A stretch of 64,000 nucleotides of DNA, from NCBI GenBank assembly GCA_030512335.1, contig JAULSU010000004.1:5642001-5706000 (forward strand), in the 5' to 3' direction. Below, piece by piece: positions 34,233 to 43,901 of this stretch; the stretch's first letter is position 1; each line of letters opens with the position of its first letter. Origin of the DNA: Immersiella caudata (taxonomy: Eukaryota; Ascomycota; Sordariomycetes; Sordariales; Lasiosphaeriaceae). The notes below the pieces were generated by a model. The model saw only the letters and a list, made by a program, of their open reading frames with translations, did no database searches and had not been told where the DNA came from. The position numbers and the translations under genes are program-made.

Positions 34233-35215
34233 AGCTTGAGCGGTGTCTTTGGTCAGGGTTGCCCAAGGGCCTTGTATCCGGTGCTTATACGCAGCAGCAG
34301 ACGGGCACTATGTAGTGGGAACTACCTAAGAATGGGGATTATTTCTGTTCAAATGCGGATGTGAGTGGATCTATGGTTTGGATACTGGAGAGAGAAGCAA
34401 GGATTTGAGGAAATTAAGATAGCACATGAGCATCGACAGTTGACCAATATATATGTACATGTGTTTGGAACCTGTTTGCCTTAAGGTTGTCATTGAGAAG
34501 TCCAGGTACTACCAAACTAAACCGCTTACAATTGAGACAATCAGGGACTACAATGGCTGACATGCTTGGTGAAGGACATGTTTGGTGATGTGGGTAGGCC
34601 TTGAGATATTCAAAGCAACGTCTTGGCAGTTGGATGTAGGTTCTGGCTGGCTCCGCTACCTCTTGTATTAGGCACGTATATAAGATTTTTGAGGAGATGC
34701 CTTTTCACGTCAACACCTAATTCGTTTCCTTTATAATCTTGGTCAACTGATATCATGACATCGGTATATTGTCAAATGTCAACCCGCTTCCCGGACTTGG
34801 GTGATGCCGCGAGGGGGCAATGTCAAGCTAAGACCAAGTTCCGAAGATTAAATCCTGCCGCCCGCTTGGACGCGGAGTCTTTCATCTCATATTTCCGTCT
34901 CAATTCCTGTCGGGCTATGGGACTTGACCATTCCGGAATTCACCTTACCGCTGGTGGGGTACCTGACGAATTTTTTCCATTCTCGTCAATTGTTTTGGTA
35001 ATTTGTCGCTACTGACACACCGCATCTCTTTCCTGTAAACATCAACCCACTCGAGATGATCGTAGGGGAGATGATCTCGCCCTCGCATCTTCGGTCATCG
35101 TAACAAACTTTGCCATCAAGTTCGACTGAAGCAATTCCCGTTATCCACAACCTCGCCCACCCGACTTAGTATCTAAATTGGGTTGCCGCCTCGCTCCAGG
35201 GCGCTTTCCGTCGAG
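34233..35215. other. Intergenic region with one short open frame
   Basis: An 86-codon ATG frame at 34755..35015 has no recognisable domain and no splice partner, so it is not called a gene. Otherwise nothing seen. Confidence 0.35.
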
Positions 35216-35830
35216 ATGGCGATCAGGACGGCCCGATTGTACGATGCGCACTTCGCGAAGTGCCTCAGAGCATTCGAAGCCGAGAACTCGGAGCTGCGGA
35301 AGCAGCTAACGCAGCCAAGCACGAACCTACAACCCAAAAAATACGGCTGTTCACCACCTGCTCAGAGAGGATCCGAGAGAGGCGGCAGTCGCGAAAGAAT
35401 TTGCTTCATCGACGCAAGCTTCAGGGAATCAGACTCCAGACGGGGCAGGTTGGGAAACAGCCAACCCAGGGAAACGACTCGGACAAGGCAACCTCGCGAT
35501 AGGGCATTTCGTACAGCCAATCGGATCCTCAACGTAAAAGCAATCCCTCAGCGAACATATATACCCAGACGGCGATCAGATATCCCTCGGCCGGTCATCA
35601 ATACCGTGGTGAGGACGACTGGGTCAGCCGTACGACCCAAGCATCAGACGGCACCCTTGTCGACTGAGTCGGAATCTAGGGATTGGTGGGACGGTGAGTC
35701 CATATCAGCATCATCCCAGACAACTTTCCCGTCGAATCATTCAAGCCTTGAACCAGTTCCCTTGCGAGATCCCTACGAAGTTCCCTTCTCCAACATGGCC
35801 CATCGCACCAGGCTATACGGTGGCAACTAG
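35216..35830 (+). CDS. Doubtful hypothetical basic protein
   Basis: ATG frame of 204 residues starting MAIRTARLYDAHFAK, with a short heptad-like segment (LRAFEAENSELRKQL) followed by a basic, Arg/Ser/Pro-rich low-complexity remainder. No family recognised, no introns needed. It lies at the edge of the transposon block, 150 bp from a MITE, and could be a lineage-specific orphan or a chance frame. Confidence 0.3.
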   Translation: MAIRTARLYDAHFAKCLRAFEAENSELRKQLTQPSTNLQPKKYGCSPPAQRGSERGGSRERICFIDASFRESDSRRGRLGNSQPRETTRTRQPRDRAFRTANRILNVKAIPQRTYIPRRRSDIPRPVINTVVRTTGSAVRPKHQTAPLSTESESRDWWDGESISASSQTTFPSNHSSLEPVPLRDPYEVPFSNMAHRTRLYGGN

Positions 35831-35981
35831 ACCCAAGAAGAAAACCCGATTTCCCACGTGCGAGTTTACGGAGACATGGGGGAACATACTCTCGTGACGG
35901 CGTTTGAGATTTTTCGTCACGCCATTTACGACACAGCTAAAACCAAGTGGCCCAGATAGGCCATAATCCACTGCCCGGATG

Positions 35982-36214
35982 TGTCAGAAAGAAAGGGGTT
36001 AAGGGGCCCTGGGCTTCCGGTCAGCGAAGCTGACTGGATGCCTGGCACCGCCTGAACGCCAGTCAGCCTCAGCCATGGTGTTGACGAAGCTGAATCCTAC
36101 GGAGTGGTATAAAGAAGGAGGTTCTGGCTGAAAGCCAGAACCTCAACGAACAATACGAGAAAGGAATTGCTACCCATCGTCTCCACCCATTCCAAAGGTG
36201 CTGTGTTTCTAACA
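35982..36214 (+). mobile_element. MITE copy A
   Basis: 233-bp element starting TGTCAGAAA and ending TTTCTAACA (one G-to-A change from a perfect 9-bp TIR). Directly flanked by GGATG on both sides (35977..35981 and 36215..36219), a 5-bp target-site duplication. Internal hairpins include GTCAGCGAAGCTGAC and GGTTCTGGCT/AGCCAGAACC. No coding capacity. Confidence 0.85.
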
Positions 36215-36594
36215 GGATGGCCCATCCCAGCTGCGGCTTAGCCGCAAAGACCTCAAGAAATCCTGCGGTCGGTTTCCTGAGACAACGTGCCTACTTTTGC
36301 CCCCCCCCCCCCTTAGTCATTTGTTAACCTATAAAACCACTACTTTTGACCATTTTCTAACCTTTACATCTCCACTACCATAACATTAAGAATAAACTTC
36401 ATACATTTCAAAACTCATTTAAAAATAGTTTAATAATGTTGCTTTGTAGCAGCATACAGGCCTGTAATTCAGCGCCTGGGAGCCTGTGGAAGCCTGTAGT
36501 GCAGGCTTCCTTCAGGGGAAGAAGTGCAAGTACAGTTCTCCGGAGGAGCGCTGTAGGGGTACGACAGCAGAGCTTACTAAGGTGCTGAAGGAAG

Positions 36595-37094
36595 TGTCAG
36601 AAACACTGCACCCTGGATTGTGAGGAAATGATGGAAATTGAGTTGGTCTCCAATTGATTGTATTGCCTGAGGTCCTTGTTGAGGTTCTGGCTGAACGCCA
36701 GAACTGTCAGAAAGAAAGGGGTTCAGGGGCCCTGGACTTCCGGTCAGCGAAGCTGACTGGATGCCTGGCACCGCCTGAACGCCAGTCAGCCTCAGCCATG
36801 GTGTTGACGAAGCTGAATCCTACGGAGTGGTCTTTAAAGAAGGAGGTTCTGGCTGAAAGCCAGAACCTCAAGAAGAAACCACAAGCAATACAATCAAGCA
36901 ATTACTATCCATCGTTTCCACCCATTCCAAGGTGCAGTGTTTCTGACAAGAACCTCCTTCTTTATAGACCACTCCGTAGGATTCAGCTTCGTCAACACCA
37001 TGGCTGAGGCTGACTGGCGTTCAGGCGGTGCCAGGCATCCAGTCAGCTTCGCTGACCGGAAGCCCAGGGCCCCTGAACCCCTTTCTTTCTGACA
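36595..37094 (-). mobile_element. MITE copy C, interrupted by copy B
   Basis: Reverse-oriented copy inserted in repeat R1, with termini TGTCAGAAA and TTTCTGACA and flanked by GGAAG on both sides (36590..36594 and 37095..37099). Removing copy B and its duplicated 5 bp leaves an element of about 250 bp. Confidence 0.85.
36705..36948 (+). mobile_element. MITE copy B nested in copy C
   Basis: 244 bp, perfect 9-bp TIRs TGTCAGAAA/TTTCTGACA, flanked by AGAAC on both sides. The target lies in the right arm of the GTTCTGGCT/AGCCAGAAC hairpin of copy C, and the two copies are in opposite orientation. Confidence 0.88.
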
Positions 37095-37219
37095 GGAAGC
37101 AACGAAAGGCCTGTACTACAGAACCCAAAAGACAAGTTACAGCGGACTATGCGCTGTAAAACAACAGGTTTCAGTAAACTCTGCACTGTAATAAACAACT
37201 GTATTGCTTTGTGAGATGC

Positions 37220-37706
37220 TGTGACGACCTGCGGGCCACCCTTGTGGCCGGGACGGACCGACGTGTCCCCGCAGGCGCCACAGTATGAAACACTGTGTGG
37301 TAACTACCTAACACTGTGTGCTCTGTGCTAAGAAACTGCTCTGTTATAAAGCAGGTCCAGACCTACAGAGCACTTGCTCTATGATCTGTAAACACCATTA
37401 AACAGAGTAACAGATTAGGGTATAAATTACATCACCATTAGTTAATATAGATAGTTATCATTATACTTACAATGGTGTGAGGAACTTTCTGTTCCTTATG
37501 TAAGTATTCGCTTGTTAATTGAATTAACTTCGATTATGTTTTACTGTATTAATACTTGGGGTGTTACTCTGTATTATAGTGATAAACAACTGTATTAATT
37601 AGTAAACCCCGTCTGTAAGAACTTACCCCTGTATTACTCCTCTCACCTTTACCCAACCTATTTAGCGACCTTACTAACCGTTTATTAATAGGTACAGGTC
37701 GTAACA
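37220..37706 (+). repeat. 5' LTR of the gypsy element
   Basis: 487 bp, TGTGACGACC at the left end and GGTCGTAACA at the right, near-inverted termini with TG..CA ends. Left flank is R1 sequence ending GATGC. Confidence 0.85.
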
Positions 37707-37899
37707 CGATACTTACGTCTACCCTTTAAAGACCAGTACTACAGGGCTTACAGATACTATGTCCGCTACCGGCTCCTCCACCTAGAACCCTTCCTCGGGA
37801 AACAATAATTAACCCGGAGATAATAACGTATCCCTAAACACCACTTAACCTCGGCCTTCCAACCCTAACTTGACTACAGATGATAATAACCTTTCCAGA

Positions 37900-38660
37900 G
37901 AAAAGTTATAAAAAATTATAAATAGGTTTATTACTTTAGTAGTAAATATATATAAAATTAAATCCGGAGTAAATGCTTGAATAATTAAGACCGGTAACCT
38001 TACCCCTTTCTCTGGAAAAGTATTGGAACTATCCCCTTAATTTACACACCTAAAGCTCAACTTCCACCTCCAGGGGATAACCCAGATAGAAACAAAGATC
38101 TTTTACGCCGCCTTATAGATAGAAGGCAACCCCAGCTTATGGTTTAAGGGTATCTTTAACGACTACTTTAATTTGGTATTAGATAAAAGGCGACTTATTA
38201 TTAATAAGATCTTTAATGCTAACAAGGGTTAGGTTAACTTTAAAGAGGAAGTCACCAAGATGTATGGCGAACGCGATAAGTAGAAACAAGTTAAAGACTG
38301 CTTGAAACGTTTAACGTAGGTCGGCTTAGCAGCCTTTTACCCATCCGCCTTTAATTAGGATTATTATTATATTAACTAAGATAAGTCCGCCTTTAAACAC
38401 CGTTTTTATAAAGGATTTAAGCCCTAAGTTAAAAACAAGCTATGTAAACTAAACCGCTATACACATAACTTTAACACTTACGCTAATAAAGCCATTAAAA
38501 TTAACACCCGCCTGTATTAACGAAAGATAGAAAATTAAGGACGTTATTAAACGCCTAAACCATAGCTAAAGGCTAATAAAGGGAAGAGGTACTGACATTA
38601 GAGTACCACTTATAATACCCACTCCGGGCCTATAAATATCGGTATAATAGGAAAAATATA
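37900..38660 (+). pseudogene. Gypsy Gag remnant
   Basis: One frame reads KHRFYKGFKP, VKNKLCKLNRYTHNFNTYA, NKAIKINTRLY and similar retroviral-type Gag segments, broken repeatedly by TAA/TAG at positions expected to be Gln, Arg or Trp codons. This is the pattern RIP produces. Orientation agrees with the flanking LTR. The frame ends where repeat R2 begins. Confidence 0.7.
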
Positions 38661-38670
38661 AGTAAGAGCT

Positions 38671-39381
38671 TGTTGCTTTGTAGCACTCTACAGGCCTGTA
38701 TTACAGCACCTGAGAGCCTGTGGGAGCCTGTAGTACAGTGCTCCGGTCAGGGGAAGAAGTGCGAGTACAGTGCTCCGGAGGAGCGCTGTAGGGTATGACA
38801 GCAGAGCCTACTAGGGTGCTGAAGGAAGCAATAAAGGCCTGTATTACAGAGCCTAAAAGACAAGTTACAGCGGACTATACGCTGTAAAACAACAGGTTTC
38901 AGTGAACTCTGCACTGTAATAAATAACTGTATTGCTTGTGAGATGCTTGCTTCAGTAAGTAGTACTCAACTGAAGGAAGTAGATTGCTTGCTTCAGAGGA
39001 AAGCTAATTACAGGAGAGGAGATGGCTAGTTATAGGCTGTGGGAGCTCTGGAATAGAAATTCCAGAGCTTTCTACTACTAATACAATAATAGAATAGTAT
39101 GGTGGAGGCTCTCCACAGGCCTTGTAATCACTGATGTGGCCTCAGAAGGTTGTGGAAGCCTGTGGGCTTCCAGAGCCTTCTGTGGCCCTCTGAAGGCCCT
39201 GAGGCCTTCTGGATTCCAGAAGGTTCGAAGCCACATTGTGGCTAGTGGGTGGTGGCTGCAGGTGCAGGGTACGCAGGAGGTGCAGGGTACCCAGTGGGTG
39301 CAGGGTACCCAGTGCCTTCCTCACTGGCAGGCCCTGTAAATACAGGGCCTCTTTAGCGCTCTCAGAGGCTAGAATTTAACA
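38671..39381 (+). repeat. Repeat R2, full copy
   Basis: About 711 bp, TGTTGCTTTGTAGC..GCTAGAATTTAACA. Near-identical to R3, which lies 750 bp away in inverted orientation, so the pair could fold into a 690-bp stem. No convincing target duplication was found at its ends. Confidence 0.8.
39261..39314 (+). repeat. Minisatellite in R2
   Basis: Three tandem 18-bp-like units based on GGTGCAGGGTACCCAGTG; the matching part of R3 has fewer units, and R1 has one degraded unit. Confidence 0.7.
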
Positions 39382-40127
39382 ACAATATTACAAATCCAGA
39401 ACTTCTTTAACATTAAAGTCTTCTTTATTAACGTATACTTTAATCCTCTTCTCAATAAAGATATTCCTTAAAGCTGGCTTAAAAAGGGAGATATAGAAAA
39501 CCTTAATCCGTACCTTTATAGAGGTGGGTAAGTTAAATTTGTAATTAGAGGTGGTGATCTTCCTTTTAATAAGGAACAGTCTGAGTTTTTTAAAATCGAG
39601 TTTATAACTTAGCTGTTAAGTGTGTAGATTCCGTGAAAAAAGATAGATTAGGTCCCCCTTTTAAAGAGTTAATCCCTTGGTTTTTTTATTATTATAATAG
39701 TCCTTTATTTATTCTCAGGTGAATTCCAGTTCGGCCTTAAAATAGTTATATAATTCCTAAAGTCTATCAGCTTAGATAATAGCCCGAGGCGTATCTGTAA
39801 GTAGTCCTTAGCGGAGTTCTAGTTTCCGGCCAAATAATGCGAAGAATAAAGAGATCTTAGTTAACTTGATAATAGTAATGTTATAAGTTATCTGTGCAGT
39901 TAGTAATAGCTTAAGTTAGTTATCTTATTTAAAGTTAACAAACGCTTAAAGGTAAGTTTTAAAGGTTTAGTTTAGGCGTTTTATTTATCCGTCGGTCTAG
40001 AGGTGAAAAGCTGTTAACAGTTTACTTTTTACACCTATTTATTATATTAATCTTTATTAAAATTTAAAGATAAATAACTTATTTTAATTAAAAATAATAT
40101 TATTAAGTTAAAGGTGTTAAAAGATAA
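39382..40127 (-). pseudogene. Gypsy integrase/pol C-terminal remnant
   Basis: Read on the minus strand, it gives TDG-IKRLN, AFVNFK, LTKISLFFALFGRKLELR and, further on, KLDFKKLRLFLIKRKI, matching the end of a Ty3/gypsy integrase (TDGQTERLNQ region, GFxPFxxxYG-like block and C-terminal module), with many RIP-type stops. Orientation is opposite to the surrounding LTR pair, so it comes from a different insertion. Confidence 0.65.
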
Positions 40128-40821
40128 TGTTAAATTCTAGCCTCTGAGAGCGCTAAAGAGGCCCTGTATTTACAGGGCCTGCCAGTGAGGAAGGCACTGG
40201 GTACCCTGCACCTCCTGCGTACCCTGCACCTGCAGCCACCACCCACTAGCCACAATGTGGCTTCGAACCTTCTGGAATCCAGAAGGCCTCAGGGCCTTCA
40301 GAGGGCCACAGAAGGCTCTGGAAGCCCACAGGCTTTTATAACCTTTTAAGGCCACATCAGTGATTACAAGGCCTGTGGAGAGCCTCCACTATACTATTCT
40401 ATTATTGTATTAGTAGTAGAAAGCTCTGGAATTTCCATTCCAGAGCTCCCACAGCCTATAACTAGCCATCTCCTCTCCTGTAATTAGCTTTCCAAGTAAG
40501 CAAGTAATTTACTTCCTTCAGTTAAGTACTACTTACTGAAGTAAGCAACTTATAAGTAATACAGTCGTTTATTACAGTGCAAAGTTCACTGAAACCTTCT
40601 GTTTTACAGCGCATAGTTCGCTGTAACTTGTCTTTTAGGCTCTGTAGTACAGGCTTTTGTTTGCTTCCTTTAGCACCTTAGTAAGCTCTGCTGTCGTACC
40701 TTACAGCGCTCCTCCGGAGCACTGTACTTGCATTTCTTCCCCTGACCGGAGCACTGTACTACAGGCTCCCACAGGCTCTCAGGCGCTGTAATACAGGCCT
40801 GTAAAGTGCTACAAAGCAACA
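40128..40821 (-). repeat. Repeat R3, inverted copy of R2
   Basis: About 694 bp, in inverted orientation to R2, with the outermost 17 bp of the R2/R3 pair perfectly complementary. Together R2, the integrase remnant and R3 form a 2.15-kb foldback-like unit. Confidence 0.8.
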
Positions 40822-41081
40822 ATTATAAAGGTAAACTTTATTATCTTATTAAATAGTTAAACTACAGCCCTGAGTTAAACTTTTAAAAGCTAATTAATAA
40901 TCTTCTTTACCTAGAACTAATTAAGAAATTTCACTGTAAAAATCCAGACCAACTATAATTAGCAAAAAGGCACTAACCCCAGAGGGCCACGGCGTGAAAG
41001 GTATTATAATAGTACTATTAGCTATGTAAAAACGGGTCCCTTTCCTTTTAACCTTGGTATAAGTTGAAAGGAAGGGACGAG

Positions 41082-41212
41082 TGACCTATGTGGGATTTGA
41101 ACCCACGCCCTTTTATCAGGATAAACCAGCTTAAAAATAGGCCTTTATAACCAGTTTAACTGGCTATAAAAACTACTAAAATCGAGTGTACTAACCACTA
41201 CGTTAACGGACC
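41082..41212 (-). other. tRNA-like sequence in the transposon block
   Basis: On the minus strand it starts GGTCCGTTAACGTAGTGG, has a box-A-like TAACGTAGTGG, and ends with a perfect 5-bp T stem around box B (GTGGG TTCAAAT CCCAC, box B at 41093..41103), then a poorly pairing acceptor strand. Box A and box B are about 85 nt apart, longer than a normal tRNA, so this is an intron-bearing, SINE-derived or RIP-degraded tRNA copy rather than a clear functional gene. I could not assign an anticodon. Confidence 0.4.
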
Positions 41213-41216
41213 ATTT

Positions 41217-41750
41217 TATTATTAAAACGTACCTTTATTACTATAACCCTTAACCCCGGTAACTAGCTTACTTTCCCTAGAATAAATCTAAGAATAATTA
41301 TTAGTACAAGTACTACAACTAAAGGTAACGGCCTACCTTAAAAAGAAGTAGTTGTTAATTACGGTAAACCCGTAATTGTATCGCCATTTAAGAAGGCACC
41401 TTAGTCGAACAACTTAACTATCGCCTTAGGAGAGAAACCAGTTTGTATTTCCTTAGCCTCGAGGGACTGGATCACCTTTAAATCCTTATTAAACGCGGTG
41501 TAAACATTATTATTAATCACTTTTAGTTATTGTTTAAGCTGCTACGCCTTAGAAAAGGTAGTAGTAAGAGATTTCTAAGTAGTAATTATCTCCTCTGACA
41601 CCTTGCTCCAGGCCTTATTTAACTTCTCCTTCTGAGAAATTAACTTCTGCTAAAAATCCGCGCTATTCCTAAAGGTGTTATAATAAACGTTTACGGATTA
41701 GTATATAAAGTAAGAATTAGAATCGGATAACGTAAGGCACTTACGCTAGG
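41217..41750 (-). pseudogene. Degraded transposon protein fragment
   Basis: A minus-strand frame reads QKLISQKEKLNKAWSKVSEE, VINNNVYTAFNKDLKVIQSL and EIQTGFSPKAIVKLF between RIP-type stops, a helical, charged segment like the N-terminal part of a retroelement Gag. Its family cannot be fixed. It abuts the left duplication of the solo LTR. Confidence 0.45.
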
Positions 41751-41754
41751 ATTG

Positions 41755-42241
41755 TGTGACGACCTGCGGGCCACCCTTGTGGCCGGAACGGGCCGACATA
41801 TCCCCGCAGGCGCCACCGTATTAAACACAGTGCGAGGGAACCTCACACTGCCTGCTCTAGAAGCTCAGTGTGCTCTTTACAGAGCATTAAGAGCCGACAG
41901 AGCACTTGCTCTATCGCTCTGCCCTGAGAAGTACCGAGTAACAGAGCAAAGGTATAAGTTACATCTCTATTAGTTAGTATAAATAGCTATTATCGTACCC
42001 ACGATAGCGTGAGGAACCTTCTGTTCCTTATATAAGTATTCGCTTATTAATTGAACTAACTTCGATTATATCCTACTGTACTAACACTTAAAGTGTTACT
42101 CTGTCTTATAGTGATATACGACCACTATTAACTAGTGAACCCCTGTCTGTAAGGACTTGCCTCTGTACTACTCCTCTTTACCCCACCCAACCTATCTAGC
42201 GACCCTGCCGACCGTCTGTCGACAGGCCAGAGGTTGTAACA
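41755..42241 (+). repeat. Solo LTR with its own target duplication
   Basis: 487 bp with the same ends as the outer LTRs (TGTGACGACC, TTGTAACA), flanked on both sides by GATTG. It diverges strongly in its first 200 bp from the outer pair, so it represents a distinct subfamily, is less RIP-mutated, and was left by LTR-LTR recombination of a separate insertion. Confidence 0.8.
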
Positions 42242-42434
42242 GATTGCTTGCACTGGGTGTAGGGAGATATCTCTTGATTAAACACGGAAATACGGGCTAT
42301 AAGGTCCTTACGACGGTTAGTAGAGGAAGGCCTACACTTGTTAATATAATGGCGAGGTATGGCGAGGTTGTTAGAAGAAGAAACTTATAGTTATAATTTT
42401 CTTTATGGAAAAAGAAGTTAAAGAAGGGGGATCG

Positions 42435-42919
42435 TGTGACGACCTGCGGGCTACCTTTATGGCCGGGACAGACCGATATGTCCCTACAGGTGCTATAGTA
42501 TAAAACACTGTGTGGTAACTATTTAACACTGTGTGCTTTATGTTAAGAAACTGCTTTATTATAAAGCAGGTCCAGACCTACAGAGCACTTACTCTGTAAT
42601 CTGTAAATACCATTAAATAAAGTAACAGATTAAGGTATAAGTTACATCACCATTAATTAATATAGATAACTATCATTATACCTATAATAGTGTGAGGAAC
42701 CTTCTATTCCTTATAAGTATTCGCTCGTTAATTGAACCAACTTCGATTGTGTCCTACTACATCAACACTTGGGGTGTTACTCTGTATTATAGTTATAAAC
42801 GACCGTATTGACCAGTGAACCCCGTCTGTAAGAACTTGCCCCTGTATTACTCCTCTCGCCTTCACCCAACCTATCCAGCGACCCTGCCGACCGTTCGTTG
42901 ACAGGCACAGGTCGTAACA
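42435..42919 (+). repeat. 3' LTR of the gypsy element
   Basis: 485 bp, close to the 5' LTR but with many more C-to-T and G-to-A changes. A purine tract ends just before it, and R1 resumes just after. Confidence 0.85.
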
Positions 42920-43345
42920 GATGTTTAAGGAGAGGAAAGCTAACTACAGGAGAGGAGAGGGCCAGTTATAGGTTGTGGGAGCTCTGGAATGGAATTCCAG
43001 AGCTTTCTACTACTAATACAATAATAGAATAGTATGGTGGAGGTTCTCCAGAGGCCTCGTCATTGCTTATTTAGCCTCAGAAGGTTGTGGAAGCCTGTGG
43101 GCTTCCAGAGCCTTCTGTAGCCCCATGTAACAGGGGGCTTCTTCCACTGGATTCTACTCTAGGGAGCCTTAATGGCCCCACAGGGGCCACAGGGCCCCCT
43201 GAAGGCCCTGAGGCCTTCTGGATTCCAGAAGGTTCGAAGCCACATTGTGACTGGTGAGTGGTGGGTGCAGATGCAGGGTACACGGGCCATCCTTCACTTG
43301 TAGGCCCTGTAATACAGGGCCTCTCCAGTGCTCTCAGAGGCTAGA

Positions 43346-43690
43346 ATTAACAATTTTTATCCAGGCTAACGCTTTAACCCATAATTATAAGCTGGTATAA
43401 GAGTGGTTAATGGAATGGGCTGCATAAAATGGCGTTAGACTTGTGGGTTAACCACCTTATTCGCCTGACCTTAACCCGATCGAGAACGTCTGGCATATCT
43501 TGAAGGCGAAGATAGTAAAGTAATACCCCCATTTAGCAAGCCTTCTTAAGAATGAGGCCGTAAAGTAGGAGCTAATTAAGGCTGCTATTTACATGTGGGA
43601 GGAGATGTAAAAAGAGGTGTTAAAATCAGCTGCTTTTATCGATGCAGCGGAGGTTAGAGGCGGTTATCGAAGCCAATAGCTGGTTTACCA
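43346..43690 (+). pseudogene. Tc1/mariner transposase remnant
   Basis: The frame reads EWLMEWAA, NGVRLVG, PPYSPDLNPIENVWHILKAK, then AAIYMWEEM, with stops where Trp or Gln would be expected. SPDLNPIENVW (43461..43493) is the signature around the last catalytic acid of Tc1/mariner DDE transposases. Only the C-terminal third survives, directly next to the end of R1; no TIR is seen. Confidence 0.8.
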
Positions 43691-43901
43691 AGTATTAATA
43701 TAATTCATTCGATTCCTCTGCTTCTTGGCTTTCTAGAAATACAATTTGTATGGCGATATCTATATAACTGACATATTGGCGCAGCTTTTAGTTAGGGAGG
43801 CTGGATTCAGGGAAATCCTGAAATGCATGTGGTCGATACTTCTGCCACCCCATTGTATCACGCCCAGCCAATCAAAACCGCGTCCACCTTTCTTCACAAA
43901 T

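Larger units (their letters stand above)
37220..42919 (+). mobile_element. Ty3/gypsy retrotransposon with nested insertions, RIP-degraded
   Basis: The outer LTRs (37220..37706 and 42435..42919) belong to one subfamily and differ almost only by transitions. The flanks GATGC (left) and GATGT (right) read as one 5-bp target duplication with a C-to-T change, and R1 sequence resumes on the right, so the pair bounds a single insertion. A Gag remnant follows the 5' LTR on the + strand, and a purine tract (AAAGAAGGGGGA) precedes the 3' LTR. The interior between them is replaced or invaded by R2, R3, an oppositely oriented integrase fragment and a solo LTR. No intact frame remains. Confidence 0.7.
36438..43345 (+). 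repeat. Repeat R1, a ~700-bp unit split by later insertions
   Basis: Pieces at 36438..36594, 37095..37219 and 42920..43345 align in order with the uninterrupted copies R2 and R3. It begins TGTTGCTTTGTAGC and ends GCTAGAATTAACA, giving imperfect inverted ends (TGTTnnnTTnTAGC). The first break is MITE C, the second is the gypsy element. A short R2 segment near the second junction is missing, and R1 carries an extra segment near 43,120-43,190, so R1 is a diverged copy. It has no coding capacity and is GC-richer than its surroundings. Confidence 0.7.

Noticed and set aside
34755..35015. 86-codon hypothetical gene
   Set aside because: No domain, no signal peptide, no splice partner; chance frame is as likely.
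39261..39314. CRISPR-like array
   Set aside because: Tandem minisatellite without spacers in a eukaryotic transposon repeat.
37220..42241. First and second LTRs as the two ends of one element
   Set aside because: The middle LTR has its own GATTG duplication and a divergent sequence, whereas the first and third share subfamily and matching flanks.
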